The notes: generated from the letters alone by a model not told the origin. 64,000 nt of DNA from Roseovarius confluentis (GCF_002917925.1 NZ_PPFE01000008.1:124001-188000), one strand, 5' to 3'. Counted from the first letter of the stretch, positions 29,447 to 38,455 are shown. Numbers and translations are program-made.

Positions 29447-30478
29447 ATGAAGACGATCGAGAACCCGTGGCGCGGACAGGGGCTGGTGGACGGGGTACTG
29501 GCCGAGATCCCCGGCCCCAGCGTGGACGCCGCCGCGCCCTTGCGGCTGTTGTCCGAGTGCCCGGCGCATGGCGAGACGCCGCTGGAGCGGCGCGAGGCGT
29601 TCGGCACGACGCTTTTCGTCAAGGACGAGCGCGGGCGCATGGGGCTGGGCAGCTTCAAGGCACTTGGGGCGGCTTATGTGATTGCGCACGAGGCCGCCGC
29701 GACGGGGGCGGAGGACATGGCGAGGGCGCTGGCGGAGCGGACCTATGTCACCGCGAGCGCGGGCAATCACGGGATGTCGGTGGCGGCGGGGGCGAAGGTC
29801 TTTGGCGCGAAGGCCGTGGTCTATATCGCCGAGACGGTGCCTGAAAGCTTTGCCGGACGCCTGCGCGACAGGGGCGCCGAGGTGGTGCGGGCCGGGTCAG
29901 ACTACGAATCCAGCATGAAGGCCGCCGAGCAAGCAGCAACGGACAACGGCTGGACGCTGTTGTCCGATAGCTCCTGGCCCGGGTACGTGGACCTGCCCTG
30001 GCGGCTGATGGAAGGTTACCTGGTGATGGCCGAGGAGGCGGTGCGGCAGATGCCGGAGGTGCCCACGTATATTTTCCTGCAAGCGGGCGTCGGCGGGCTG
30101 GCGGGGGCCTGCGCGGCGCTTTTCCGGGCGCATTGGGGTGCGGAGCCGCGCATTGTGGTGGTGGAGCCCGAGGCCGCCCCGGCGTTGCAGGCGAGTATCG
30201 AAGCGGGTCGTCCGGTGGCGACCGAAGGTCCGGTCTCGGCCATGGGGCGTCTGGATTGCAAGGAGCCATCGCTGATCGCGCTGCGTGGTTTGTCGCGGGA
30301 TGCCGATGCCTTCGTGACCCTCAGTGAGGACGAGGCGGCGGAGGTGCTGCCGGAATTGAAGCTTATGGGGCTGGAGAGCACGGAATCGGGGGCGGCGGGG
30401 CTGGCCGCCGCGCGGTTGATGGGCCTTGGACCCGACGAGCGGGTGCTGTGCATCCTGAGTGAGCAAGCCGTCGGATGA
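29447..30478 (+). CDS. PLP-dependent lyase, diaminopropionate ammonia-lyase-like
   Basis: 343-aa fold type II PLP enzyme. The Schiff-base lysine is K71 in MGLGSFKALGAAYV, the phosphate-substrate loop is VTASAGNHGMSVAAGA, and a glycine-rich QAGVGGLAGA loop follows. The pattern is that of diaminopropionate ammonia-lyase and threonine dehydratase relatives, but it is shorter than typical YgeX (about 400 aa). ATG at 29447 has AAGGAG upstream. The stop overlaps the M24 gene (ATGA), so the pair probably acts in one route, perhaps cleaving or deaminating an N-acylated or cyclic amino acid. Substrate unknown. Confidence 0.8.
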   Translation: MKTIENPWRGQGLVDGVLAEIPGPSVDAAAPLRLLSECPAHGETPLERREAFGTTLFVKDERGRMGLGSFKALGAAYVIAHEAAATGAEDMARALAERTYVTASAGNHGMSVAAGAKVFGAKAVVYIAETVPESFAGRLRDRGAEVVRAGSDYESSMKAAEQAATDNGWTLLSDSSWPGYVDLPWRLMEGYLVMAEEAVRQMPEVPTYIFLQAGVGGLAGACAALFRAHWGAEPRIVVVEPEAAPALQASIEAGRPVATEGPVSAMGRLDCKEPSLIALRGLSRDADAFVTLSEDEAAEVLPELKLMGLESTESGAAGLAAARLMGLGPDERVLCILSEQAVG

Positions 30479-31605
30479 TCCGGGGGTTCGAGCGGGCGGA
30501 GTACGAGACCCGGACCGCGCGGGCGCAGGTGCTGATGGACCGTGCGGGGCTGGGCGCGCTCTTGCTGACGACCGAGGCGGATGTGCGTTATTTCACCGGC
30601 TTTCTGACGCGGTTCTGGGAAAGCCCGAGCCGCCCGTGGTTCCTGGTGGTGCCGCGCGAAGGTCCGCCGGTGGCGGTGATCCCGTCGATCGGGGCGGCGC
30701 TGATGGGGCGCACGTGGGTCGAGGATATCCGCACGTGGTCGGCCCCCAACCCCGACGATGACGGTGTGAGCCTGCTGGCCGCAACGCTGCGCGAGGTGGG
30801 CGGCCCGGTGGGCGTGCCAATGGGGTACGAGACGCATTTGAGGATGCCTTTGCACGACTTCGAGCGGGTGAAAGACTTGGCCGGTCTGGCGTTCACCAAA
30901 GATGCGGGACTCGTGGCGCGACTGCGGGCTGTGAAATCCCCCTCCGAGATCGCCAAGATTGAAACCGCCTGTTCCATTGCCGGTCGGACCTTTGCCCGGG
31001 TGCCCGAGATCGCGGGGGAAGGCCGCCCGCTGGCGCAGGTCTTTCGCGATTTTCAGCGCCTCTTGTTGGAGGAAGGCGCGGACTGGGTGCCTTACCTTGC
31101 CGGGGGCGCCGCGCAGGGCGGGTACGCGGACGTGATCTCGCCCGCGCCCGAGACGCCGCTCTGTGCAGGCGACGTGCTGATGCTGGACACGGGCGCGGTA
31201 TGGGACGGGTATTTCTGCGATTTCGACCGCAATTTCGCCGTGGGACATGTGGGTGAAGGCGTGGCAGAGGCGCAGGGGCGGCTTGTCGCGGCCACGGCAG
31301 CGGCGATGGAGATGGCCCGGCCCGGCGCGCGCGCCAGCGATCTGTGGCGGGTCATGTCGGGTATCGTCGGGGCGGGCGAGACGGCGGGACGGCTGGGGCA
31401 CGGCCTGGGGATGCAGCTGACCGAGGGGCTGTCGCTGACGGCGCAGGACCAAACCGTGCTGGAACCCGGCATGGTGATCACGCTGGAGCCCGGGATCGAC
31501 CGGCCCGGCGGGCTGTGCATGGTGCATGAGGAGGTGATCGTCATCACCGATGGCGGGCCGAAGGCGCTGTCGCCTCTGGCAGGGGGTGATATTGCGGTGA
31601 TTTAG
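30475..31605 (+). CDS. M24 family metallopeptidase (Xaa-Pro peptidase/ectoine hydrolase-like)
   Basis: 376-aa pita-bread protein with an N-terminal creatinase-like domain (about 1-150) and a C-terminal metal domain. Ligands are present: D238 and D249 (D-x10-D spacing in LDTGAVWDGYFCDFD), H309 in LGHGLGM, E338 in LEPG and a glutamate in the HEEV segment (352/353). The family includes prolidases, creatinase and ectoine hydrolase (DoeA/EutD). Translationally coupled to the PLP lyase by ATGA. In ectoine breakdown an M24 hydrolase stands near a PLP dehydratase, but no ectoine transporter or other eut genes are here. Confidence 0.85.
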   Translation: MIRGFERAEYETRTARAQVLMDRAGLGALLLTTEADVRYFTGFLTRFWESPSRPWFLVVPREGPPVAVIPSIGAALMGRTWVEDIRTWSAPNPDDDGVSLLAATLREVGGPVGVPMGYETHLRMPLHDFERVKDLAGLAFTKDAGLVARLRAVKSPSEIAKIETACSIAGRTFARVPEIAGEGRPLAQVFRDFQRLLLEEGADWVPYLAGGAAQGGYADVISPAPETPLCAGDVLMLDTGAVWDGYFCDFDRNFAVGHVGEGVAEAQGRLVAATAAAMEMARPGARASDLWRVMSGIVGAGETAGRLGHGLGMQLTEGLSLTAQDQTVLEPGMVITLEPGIDRPGGLCMVHEEVIVITDGGPKALSPLAGGDIAVI

Positions 31606-31664
31606 GGGAGGAAGGGACCGGGATCGTGGGGATCCGTCGTAGACGCTCCACAACCGGGTGCTGA

Positions 31665-31806
31665 GCCGCGCCATCGACGGGCCGTGGTGCGTCGATCCAG
31701 GGCCGGAGCAGGTGCGCTTTATTCCCAAGTTGCCGCAAAAGGAACGAGGGGTGCACTCACTTCAACGACTCGATGTGCCGTGGGGACGGCCCGTCGATGG
31801 CGCGGC
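31665..31806. repeat. Perfect 21-bp inverted repeat with 100-bp loop
   Basis: The 21 bases at 31665-31685 recur as an exact reverse complement at 31786-31806 (core CGCCATCGACGGGCCGT against ACGGCCCGTCGATGGCG). The 100 bp between carry no gene I can support. Together with the candidate sRNA this fills the 494-bp gap between the M24 gene and lysR. It could be a decayed mobile element end pair, a MITE, or a transcript secondary structure. No target-site duplication was recognised. Confidence 0.6.
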
Positions 31807-31902
31807 GGAGCAGCTGGCTGCGCCTTGATCCCGCGCCAGCGAGCGAAGGGTCAGCAGCTGCTGCAACCTGATTTCATCATGCGTCAGCCATCCCGACAGG
31901 CC

Positions 31903-31931
31903 AAAAAAAAGGCCGAGCAATAAGCTCGGCC
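31903..31931 (-). terminator. Strong intrinsic terminator (sRNA or lysR)
   Basis: The 8-bp perfect stem GGCCGAGC/GCTCGGCC (31911-31918 with 31924-31931), with a 5-nt loop, is followed on the minus strand by eight T (31910-31903). It is the strongest terminator in the window. Confidence 0.9.
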
Positions 31932-31978
31932 AAAGTCCAACAGGGAGGTATGAAGTGATCGGGTTGATCACCGTCATG
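31903..31978 (-). ncRNA. Candidate small regulatory RNA, about 75 nt
   Basis: Read on the minus strand, the stretch begins with a small hairpin GTGATC-AACCC-GATCAC, then an unpaired ACCTCCC-containing segment resembling an anti-Shine-Dalgarno sequence, and ends in a strong intrinsic terminator with a GGCCGAGC stem and eight U. A promoter-like sequence lies upstream (31985-32013). Rhodobacter stress-induced sRNAs with CCUCCUCCC-type loops and RpoH promoters have this layout. The size assumes a start near 31978. The alternative is that only the terminator is real and serves lysR, whose stop is about 170 bp upstream. Confidence 0.5.
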
Positions 31979-31984
31979 ACCGCG

Positions 31985-32013
31985 AATTAGTACCCGTTTT
32001 CCGAGCGTTCAAG
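31985..32013 (-). promoter_or_regulatory. RpoH-like promoter of the candidate sRNA
   Basis: On the minus strand CTTGAA (32013-32008) is followed after 17 bp by CTAATT (31990-31985). CTTGAA matches the -35 of alphaproteobacterial heat-shock sigma factors, and the -10 resembles their C-rich CYYATNT consensus in most positions. The predicted start is about 31978. Confidence 0.4.
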
Positions 32014-32099
32014 GGTAATCAGGTCGCAGGAGGCGAAAACCTGCTATGCTGTTGCCGCATAGCTGCATCGGCGGTTGTCCGAGAAATGGGCGTAATGCC

Positions 32100-32993
32100 T
32101 TATTTTGCGACGTTTTTGCGATAGGCCACGATCTCTTCCTGGACGAAGTCGCGGAATGCCTTGATGCGTTGCGACTGGCGCAATTCCTCGGGGTAGGCGA
32201 GGAAGACCGGCACGTCCGATGACTGGACCTCCGGCAGGACGCGCACGATCTGGTCGAAATCCTGGCCGAGGTAGTCGGGCAGCACGCCGATTCCCAAATT
32301 GTTGAGCACGCCCTGCAACACGCCGTAATAGTTGTTCACCGTCAGCAGCGAGGGGATGTCGTAGGTCATCAGCTCGCTGACGAGCGTCGCGCCCGCGCCG
32401 ACCTGCGCCGAGCGGGGGTTCTGGCAGATGATGCGGTGCTGGCTGAGGTCTTCCATCCGTTCCGGCGTGCCGCGCTCGTCGAGGTACTTCTGGGTCGCGA
32501 ACAGGCACATGTTGATCATCATCAGGCGCTTGCGAATGAGGTCGGCCTGGCTAGGTTCCTTCATGCGGATCGCCACGTCAGCCTCGCGCATGGGCAGGTC
32601 GAGCACGCGTTCCTCGAGCATCAGGTCGATGTTGAGGTCGGGATAGGTGGCGAAGAGCTTGGGCAGGCGCGGGGCCAGCCAGAGCGTGCCGAAGCCGATG
32701 GTGGTGGTCACGCGCAACTCGCCGAATACCTCCTCCTCGCTGTCGCGGATGCGGGCGGTGGCGGCGTCCAGGCGCTTGACCATGGCGCGGGTGGCATCGA
32801 ACAGAAGCTCGCCCTGCTCGGTCAGGATCAGGCCGCGGGCGTGGCGATGGAAAAGTGTGGCGTTGAGTGATTCTTCGAGCGCGCGAATCTGCCTCGAGAC
32901 GGCCGATTGCGACAGGTGAAGCTGGTCGCCGGCATGTGTGAGGCTGCCGGCATCGGCCACAGCGTGAAATATTCTCAGTTTGTCCCAATCCAT
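32100..32993 (-). CDS. LysR-family transcriptional regulator
   Basis: 297-aa regulator with a winged HTH at about 4-63 (WDKLRIFHAVADAGSLTHAG, then LHLSQSAVSRQIRALEESL) and an effector-binding domain from about 90. ATG at 32993 (MDWDKLRIFH) is the normal LysR start; the open frame extends further upstream without family similarity. It is divergent from the indolepyruvate oxidoreductase gene, with a palindromic LysR-type box between them, so it most likely controls that gene and itself. The effector is unknown; an aromatic keto acid would fit. Confidence 0.92.
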   Translation of the reverse strand: MDWDKLRIFHAVADAGSLTHAGDQLHLSQSAVSRQIRALEESLNATLFHRHARGLILTEQGELLFDATRAMVKRLDAATARIRDSEEEVFGELRVTTTIGFGTLWLAPRLPKLFATYPDLNIDLMLEERVLDLPMREADVAIRMKEPSQADLIRKRLMMINMCLFATQKYLDERGTPERMEDLSQHRIICQNPRSAQVGAGATLVSELMTYDIPSLLTVNNYYGVLQGVLNNLGIGVLPDYLGQDFDQIVRVLPEVQSSDVPVFLAYPEELRQSQRIKAFRDFVQEEIVAYRKNVAK

Positions 32994-33090
32994 TTCGCAA
33001 CTTTCAATGCAATCCAATCCCGCAGGCGCAATAGCAGAAAAACATCTGCGGTTCACAGCCGATAGCGTGGAAAAAACGTGAAACTTTGTG

Positions 33091-33113
33091 TTAGGTCACG
33101 TATTATGACCTAA
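33091..33113. promoter_or_regulatory. Palindromic LysR-type box before the indolepyruvate oxidoreductase gene
   Basis: TTAGGTCA (33091-33098) and TGACCTAA (33106-33113) form a perfect 8-bp inverted repeat with a 7-bp spacer, embedding the LysR T-N11-A signature. It is about 60 bp before the oxidoreductase ATG and about 100 bp before lysR, in an AT-rich divergent promoter region. Confidence 0.65.
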
Positions 33114-33171
33114 AATACGCCTATATACCTAGCAATTGCGCGGGATCGCGCAAGCGCCTCGGGAGGACGAC

Positions 33172-36100
33172 ATGAGCGATCAGAAGATTTCCCTGAACGA
33201 CCGGCTGGATTTGACCAAATCGCAGATTCTGCTGAACGGCACGCAGGCGCTAGTACGGCTGATGCTGATGCAGGCCGCACGGGACCGGGCCGAGGGGCAC
33301 AATACCGCGGGCTACGTGACGGGCTATCGCGGCTCGCCCCTGGGTGCGGTGGACATGCAGATGGCGCGTGCGGAAAAGGTGCTGGCCGAGGCGAACGTGA
33401 CCTTTCAGCCGGGCCTGAACGAGGACCTGGCAGCCACGGCCCTGTGGGGCACACAACAGGCGCAGCTGCGCGGCGAGGGCAAGCACGACGGCGTCTTCGG
33501 TCTGTGGTACGGCAAGGGGCCGGGGGTGGACCGCTCGGGCGACGTGATGCGCCATGCCAACATGGCCGGGACCGCGCCGCTGGGCGGCGTGCTGATGGCG
33601 ATGGGGGATGACCATACCGGGGAGAGCTCCACGGTTTGTCACCAGTCGGATTGGGCGCTGGTGGATGCCTATATGCCGGTGCTGTCACCTGCCGGGGTAC
33701 AGGAGATCCTGGACTTCGGGCTTTACGGCTTTGCGCTGTCGCGCTTTGCGGGCGTCTGGGCGGGGCTGAAAACCATGAAGGACACGGTGGAGGTGACCAG
33801 CGTGGTCGATGGCAGTCTCGACCGGATGAATTTCGTCCTGCCGGAGTTCGACATGCCGGATGGGGGCCTGAGCATTCGGCTTGGGGATCACTGGATCGCG
33901 CAGGAAGCGCGGATGATCGACCACAAGAGGTACGCCGCCGAAGCCTTTGCCCACGCGAACAAAATCGACAAGCGGGTGTGGGGTAAACCCGGCGCAAAGA
34001 TCGGCTTCGTCGCTGCGGGCAAGAACTGGCTGGACCTGACGCATGCGCTGGACATGCTGGGGATCGACGCCGCCGAGGCCGAGCGTCTGGGGTTGACGAC
34101 CTACAAGGTGGGCCAGACCTTTCCGATGGACATGAAGGGCTTTCACGACTGGGCCGAGGAGCTGGACCTGATCGTGGTGGTCGAGGAAAAACGCAAGCTG
34201 ATCGAGATCCAGATCAAGGAGGCGATTTTCGACGACCGGCAGGGGCGGCGCGTCTATGGCTGGTACAAGGGCGGCGCGGGCGGCCTGCATTCCGAGGAAC
34301 TGTTCCCGACGCGCATGGCGCTGGACCCGGTGATGGTGGCCGAGAAGATCGGCACCATCCTGGTGGAGGAAGGCCGCGGCACGGACCGCGTGAAGGCCGG
34401 GTTGCAACTAATTGACGAAGCGAAGAAATCGGACAACGCCGAAGAGCTGGCGGCGCGGTTGCCGTATTTCTGCGCGGGGTGTCCGCACAACACCTCGACC
34501 AAGGTGCCGGAGGGCGGGCGTGCCTATGCCGGGATCGGATGTCACATCATGGCGCTGTGGATGGACCGCGAGACCAGCGGGTTCACGCATATGGGCGCGG
34601 AAGGCGCGAACTGGATCGGCGAGGCGCCGTTTTCCAACCGCGAGCATGTGTTCCAGAACCTTGGCGACGGAACGTATAACCACTCGGGCGTTCTGGCCAT
34701 TCGCGCGGCGTTGGCTGCGGGTGTGAACATCACGTACAAGATCCTTTACAACGACGCGGTCGCCATGACCGGCGGGCAGACCAACGAGGGCGGTCTGGGG
34801 CCGGACCGGATTGCGCGAGAGTTGCAGGCGATGGGCGTGGAGCACATCGCGGTGGTCTATGACGAGAAGGAAGAGCCGGAGAAGGCGCATTTCCCCTCGG
34901 GCATCGGCTGGCACGAGCGGGCCGAGATGATGCAGGTGCAGCAGAAGTTTCAGGAAATCAAAGGCGTATCGGCCATTATTTACGTGCAGACCTGCGCTGC
35001 CGAGAAGCGCCGCCGCCGCAAGCGCGGCACCTTTCCGGACCCCGACAAGCGGGTCTTCATCAACACCGATATCTGCGAGGGCTGCGGGGATTGCGGGGTG
35101 CAGTCGAACTGCGTCGCCATCGTGCCCAAGGAAACCGAACTTGGCCGGAAGCGTGCCATCGACCAGTCGAGCTGTAACAAGGATTTTTCGTGCCTCAAGG
35201 GGTTCTGCCCGTCCTTCGTGACGCTGGAAGGGGCGAGGATCCGCAAGGAGGCGTCGGCCGATCTGGACCTGCCGGATCTGCCGGAGCCCGCGCTGCCCAG
35301 GATCGACGGCACCTATAACGTGGTGATCACCGGCGTCGGCGGCACCGGCGTGGTGACCATTGGCGCCGTCATGGCGCAGGCGGCGCAGATCGACGGCAAG
35401 GGCGCGGGCATGATGGAGATGGCCGGGCTGGCGCAGAAGGGTGGCGCAGTTCATATCCACTGCCGGATTGCCGAGAAGCCAAGCGATATCAGTGCCATCC
35501 GGGTTGCCACGGGCGAGGCGGATGCGCTGATCGGCGGCGACCTGGTTGTCAGCGCCGGAGCCAAGACGCTGGGACTGACGCGGAAGGGGCGCACGGGCGG
35601 CGTGGTCAACAGCCACGAGATCATGACCGGCGATTTCACTCGCGACACCGAGTTCACGCTGCCGACCGACCAGCTGGCGCTGTCGCTGAAGGCGCGGATG
35701 CAGGACGACGTGGTGCTGTTCGACGCCAGCGAGCTTGCTCGGGTGGCGATGGGCGACGCCATTTTTTCCAACATGATCATCTTTGGCGCGGCATGGCAGC
35801 GGGAGCTTGTGCCACTCAGCAAGGCGTCCATCGACGCCGCCATTGAACTGAACGGCGCGGCGGTGGAGCGCAACCTGCGGGCCTTCGATATCGGGCGGTG
35901 GGCCGCGGAGCACCCGCAAGAGGCGGACCGGATGGTGACGCCGACCGTTGTGGAAAAGCCGAAGTCGCTGGAGGAGAAGATCGCGTTCCGCGCCGATCAC
36001 CTTGTCGGCTACCAGGGCAAGCGGCTGGCGAAACGGTATCGCAAGCTGGTCGACGGAATAGAGAACGGGACCGTGCGCGAGGCGGTGGCCTTGGGCTATC

Positions 36101-36591
36101 ACAAGCTATTGAGTTACAAGGACGAATACGAGGTCGCGCGGCTGCTGATCCAGAGCCGGAAAAAGGCCGAGGAAGAGTTCGCGGGCGATTTCGACATGAC
36201 CTTTCACCTGGCCCCGCCGATCCTGAGCAAGACCGGCCCGGACGGGCGGCCGAAGAAGCGGCAGTTCGGGGCGTGGATGGAAAAGCCGATGCGCTTGATG
36301 GCCAACTTCAAGGGCTTGCGCGGCACGCCGCTGGACATCTTCGGCTATAGCGAGGAGAGGCGCATGGAACGTGCCCTGATCCGCGAGTACGAGGCGGACA
36401 TGGCCGAGGTGCTGCCCAAGCTGGAGGGCAAGACCCAGGACGCCATCGTGGCGCTGGCGGAATTGCCATTGCAGATCCGCGGCTTCGGCCCGGTGAAGAT
36501 GGCGAACGCGCAAAAGGCGGCCAAGCAGCGCGAGCATCTTTTGCAGGTGATCCGCGACGGGGGGCAGGACGTGGCGCGGGCGGCACAGTAG
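33172..36591 (+). CDS. Indolepyruvate ferredoxin oxidoreductase, fused alpha-beta
   Basis: 1139-aa enzyme oxidatively decarboxylating arylpyruvates (from Trp, Phe or Tyr transamination) to aryl-acyl-CoA with ferredoxin as electron acceptor. Domains in order: N-terminal pyrimidine-binding region, a TPP-binding domain with GCHIMALWMD and GDGTYNHSG (about 460-505), a [4Fe-4S] ferredoxin-like motif CEGCGDCGVQSNC (about 634-646), and a gamma domain beginning VITGVGGTGVVTIG (about 716). IorA and IorB are fused, the usual alphaproteobacterial form. RBS GGGAGGA precedes ATG 33172. Divergent LysR gene is the probable regulator. Confidence 0.94.
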   Translation: MSDQKISLNDRLDLTKSQILLNGTQALVRLMLMQAARDRAEGHNTAGYVTGYRGSPLGAVDMQMARAEKVLAEANVTFQPGLNEDLAATALWGTQQAQLRGEGKHDGVFGLWYGKGPGVDRSGDVMRHANMAGTAPLGGVLMAMGDDHTGESSTVCHQSDWALVDAYMPVLSPAGVQEILDFGLYGFALSRFAGVWAGLKTMKDTVEVTSVVDGSLDRMNFVLPEFDMPDGGLSIRLGDHWIAQEARMIDHKRYAAEAFAHANKIDKRVWGKPGAKIGFVAAGKNWLDLTHALDMLGIDAAEAERLGLTTYKVGQTFPMDMKGFHDWAEELDLIVVVEEKRKLIEIQIKEAIFDDRQGRRVYGWYKGGAGGLHSEELFPTRMALDPVMVAEKIGTILVEEGRGTDRVKAGLQLIDEAKKSDNAEELAARLPYFCAGCPHNTSTKVPEGGRAYAGIGCHIMALWMDRETSGFTHMGAEGANWIGEAPFSNREHVFQNLGDGTYNHSGVLAIRAALAAGVNITYKILYNDAVAMTGGQTNEGGLGPDRIARELQAMGVEHIAVVYDEKEEPEKAHFPSGIGWHERAEMMQVQQKFQEIKGVSAIIYVQTCAAEKRRRRKRGTFPDPDKRVFINTDICEGCGDCGVQSNCVAIVPKETELGRKRAIDQSSCNKDFSCLKGFCPSFVTLEGARIRKEASADLDLPDLPEPALPRIDGTYNVVITGVGGTGVVTIGAVMAQAAQIDGKGAGMMEMAGLAQKGGAVHIHCRIAEKPSDISAIRVATGEADALIGGDLVVSAGAKTLGLTRKGRTGGVVNSHEIMTGDFTRDTEFTLPTDQLALSLKARMQDDVVLFDASELARVAMGDAIFSNMIIFGAAWQRELVPLSKASIDAAIELNGAAVERNLRAFDIGRWAAEHPQEADRMVTPTVVEKPKSLEEKIAFRADHLVGYQGKRLAKRYRKLVDGIENGTVREAVALGYHKLLSYKDEYEVARLLIQSRKKAEEEFAGDFDMTFHLAPPILSKTGPDGRPKKRQFGAWMEKPMRLMANFKGLRGTPLDIFGYSEERRMERALIREYEADMAEVLPKLEGKTQDAIVALAELPLQIRGFGPVKMANAQKAAKQREHLLQVIRDGGQDVARAAQ

Positions 36592-36619
36592 GGCACTCCC
36601 GTGTTTGTTACCTAGAATT

Positions 36620-36647
36620 CATCGCCCTGTTACGTGGCGGGGCGATG
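36620..36647. other. Hairpin between the oxidoreductase and acyltransferase genes
   Basis: CATCGCCC (36620-36627) pairs exactly with GGGCGATG (36640-36647), 8 bp, with a 12-nt loop, 28 bp after the oxidoreductase stop. No U-tract, so it may be a Rho-dependent end or stability element. Confidence 0.45.
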
Positions 36648-36682
36648 TAGTTGGATGCACGCGAATCGAGACGGAAGGTGAG

Positions 36683-37546
36683 ATGCGCCAGGAACGCCAC
36701 GTGGCCCGTGACATCAGCTATGCCTATTCGGCGCAGACCCGCGGGGGCCGCGCCATGATCCGCACGATGGAAAACCTGACGGGCCGCATTCGGCTGATCA
36801 AGCGGGCGGCGGGCTATGAGCAGGAAGTCGCAGCGGGCCGCGATTTCTGGCAGGTGATGGTGGAGCGGTATGGCCTGACGCTGGACGTTGTGGGCGGGCG
36901 CCTGGACAACATTCCGCGCACCGGGCCGCTGATCCTGATTGCGAACCATCCCTACGGCATTCTGGATGGGATGATGATGGGGCATATCCTGAGCCAGACG
37001 CGGGGCGATTTCCGTATCCTCGCGCACAAGGTGTTCCGCAAGGCCGAAGACCTGAACCGGATCATCCTGCCGATCAGCTTTGACGAGACGAAAGAGGCGG
37101 TCGCGCTGAATATCGAGACCCGCAAGACAGCGCTGAATTATCTGCGTGACGGCGGGGCCATCGGCATTTTCCCCGGCGGCACGGTCAGCACGGCGGCGAA
37201 ACCCTTTGCCCAGCCGCTCGACCCCGGCTGGCGGGGCTTCACGGCGCGGATGGTGGCGAAATCGGATGCGACCGTGGTGCCGATCTTCTTCGAGGGGCAC
37301 ACCAGCCGGTTGTTCCAGCTGGCCAGTCACTTGCATTACACGCTGCGCATGGGGCTGCTGATCAAGGAATTCTGCAAGCGGGTGGACACACGCGTGCAGG
37401 TCGTGGTGGGCCAGCCGATCTCGCAGGACGAATTGCGCGCACGGGCCAAGGACACAAAATCCATGATGGCGTTTCTGCGGCACAAGACGTATGAGCTTAG
37501 CACGCGTCCGGTGAACCCGGACGAGATTGGCTTCGAATACGACTAG
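36683..37546 (+). CDS. Lysophospholipid acyltransferase family protein
   Basis: 287-aa PlsC-fold acyltransferase. The catalytic block is [12 protein letters not shown]; the histidine and aspartate are five residues apart (H-x5-D) rather than the classical H-x4-D, a variant found in a related branch. A second block, FPGGTVST, matches the family's substrate-binding motif. No strong signal peptide or long hydrophobic helix, so it may be peripheral. Function could be 1-acyl-glycerol-phosphate or ornithine-lipid acylation; not resolved. ATG 36683 follows GAAGGTGAG; longer open frame upstream is not favoured. murI follows after 22 bp. Confidence 0.82.
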   Translation: MRQERHVARDISYAYSAQTRGGRAMIRTMENLTGRIRLIKRAAGYEQEVAAGRDFWQVMVERYGLTLDVVGGRLDNIPRTGPLILIANHPYGILDGMMMGHILSQTRGDFRILAHKVFRKAEDLNRIILPISFDETKEAVALNIETRKTALNYLRDGGAIGIFPGGTVSTAAKPFAQPLDPGWRGFTARMVAKSDATVVPIFFEGHTSRLFQLASHLHYTLRMGLLIKEFCKRVDTRVQVVVGQPISQDELRARAKDTKSMMAFLRHKTYELSTRPVNPDEIGFEYD

Positions 37547-37568
37547 GGGCGCGGGCAGCGCGGGACAT

Positions 37569-38384
37569 ATGGCAGTTGGAATTTTCGACAGCGGGCTTGG
37601 TGGCCTGACGGTTCTGAGCGCCGTGGAGGCACGGTTGCCGGAGGTGGCACTGGTGTATCTGGGCGACAATGCCAACGCGCCTTACGGTGTGCGCGATCCC
37701 GAGGATATCTTTGCCCGCACCAAGGCGCATGTGCATCGGCTGTGGCATGACGAGGGGTGCAACCTGGTGATCCTTGCGTGCAACACGGCGTCCGCCGCCG
37801 CCCTGCGCCGGATGCAGGAGGAAGGCGTGCCGCCGGGCAAGCGGGTGCTGGGCGTCTTCGTGCCGCTGATCGAGGCGCTGACCGAGCGGCAGTGGGGCGA
37901 CAATTCCGCCCCGCGCGAGGTGGCGGTGAAGCATGCCGCGCTTTTTGCAACGCCCACGACTGTCAGCAGCCGGGCGTTTCAGCGGGAACTGGCCTTTCGC
38001 GCCATCGGCGTGGACGTGGAGGCGCAGGCCTGCGGCGGCGTGGTGGACGCCATCGAGGATGGCGACATGATATTGGCCGAAGCGCTGGTGCGCAGCCATG
38101 TGGACGCGCTCAAGCGCAAGATGCCCAATCCGCAGGCCGCCGTTTTGGGGTGCACGCATTACCCGCTGGTCGAGGACGTGTTCCAGGCGGCCTTGGGGCC
38201 GGAGGTGCAGGTGTTCTCGCAGCCCAACCTGGTGGCGGCGAGCCTGGCCGATTACCTGTCGCGGCATCCGGACATGGCGGATGGCGGGACCGGCGTGCGG
38301 TTCCTGACCACGGGCGACCCCAAGCGCACCTCGGACCGGGCGACGCAGTTCCTGCGACGAGGGATCACGTTCCAGGCCGCCTGA
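37569..38384 (+). CDS. murI: Glutamate racemase
   Basis: 271-aa enzyme converting L- to D-glutamate for peptidoglycan. The two catalytic cysteines are visible, C71 in [11 protein letters not shown] and C195 in LGCTHYPL, and the N-terminus [14 protein letters not shown] is canonical. Length is typical. ATG 37569 is chosen because it starts directly at the conserved core. Located between the acyltransferase and argC, same strand. Confidence 0.96.
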   Translation: MAVGIFDSGLGGLTVLSAVEARLPEVALVYLGDNANAPYGVRDPEDIFARTKAHVHRLWHDEGCNLVILACNTASAAALRRMQEEGVPPGKRVLGVFVPLIEALTERQWGDNSAPREVAVKHAALFATPTTVSSRAFQRELAFRAIGVDVEAQACGGVVDAIEDGDMILAEALVRSHVDALKRKMPNPQAAVLGCTHYPLVEDVFQAALGPEVQVFSQPNLVAASLADYLSRHPDMADGGTGVRFLTTGDPKRTSDRATQFLRRGITFQAA

Positions 38385-38455
38385 GGCCAGCGCGTCGCAT
38401 TGCGGGGCCGCGCATTCTTCCTTACATGACTGTTAACTGACGAAAGAGGTCTGAC

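Noticed and set aside
31646..31829. Open plus-strand stretch through the 21-bp inverted repeat
   Set aside because: No start codon with a ribosome site and no similarity; the repeat itself causes the mirror-like peptide pieces.
31953..31990. Possible 11-codon plus-strand ORF (GTG start behind GGGAGGT, ending at TAG)
   Set aside because: The apparent Shine-Dalgarno is just the complement of the ACCTCCC loop of the candidate sRNA; too short to support alone.
34408..36102. 564-aa minus-strand frame opposite the oxidoreductase gene
   Set aside because: No motifs, and the plus strand encodes a full TPP, Fe-S and gamma-domain protein.
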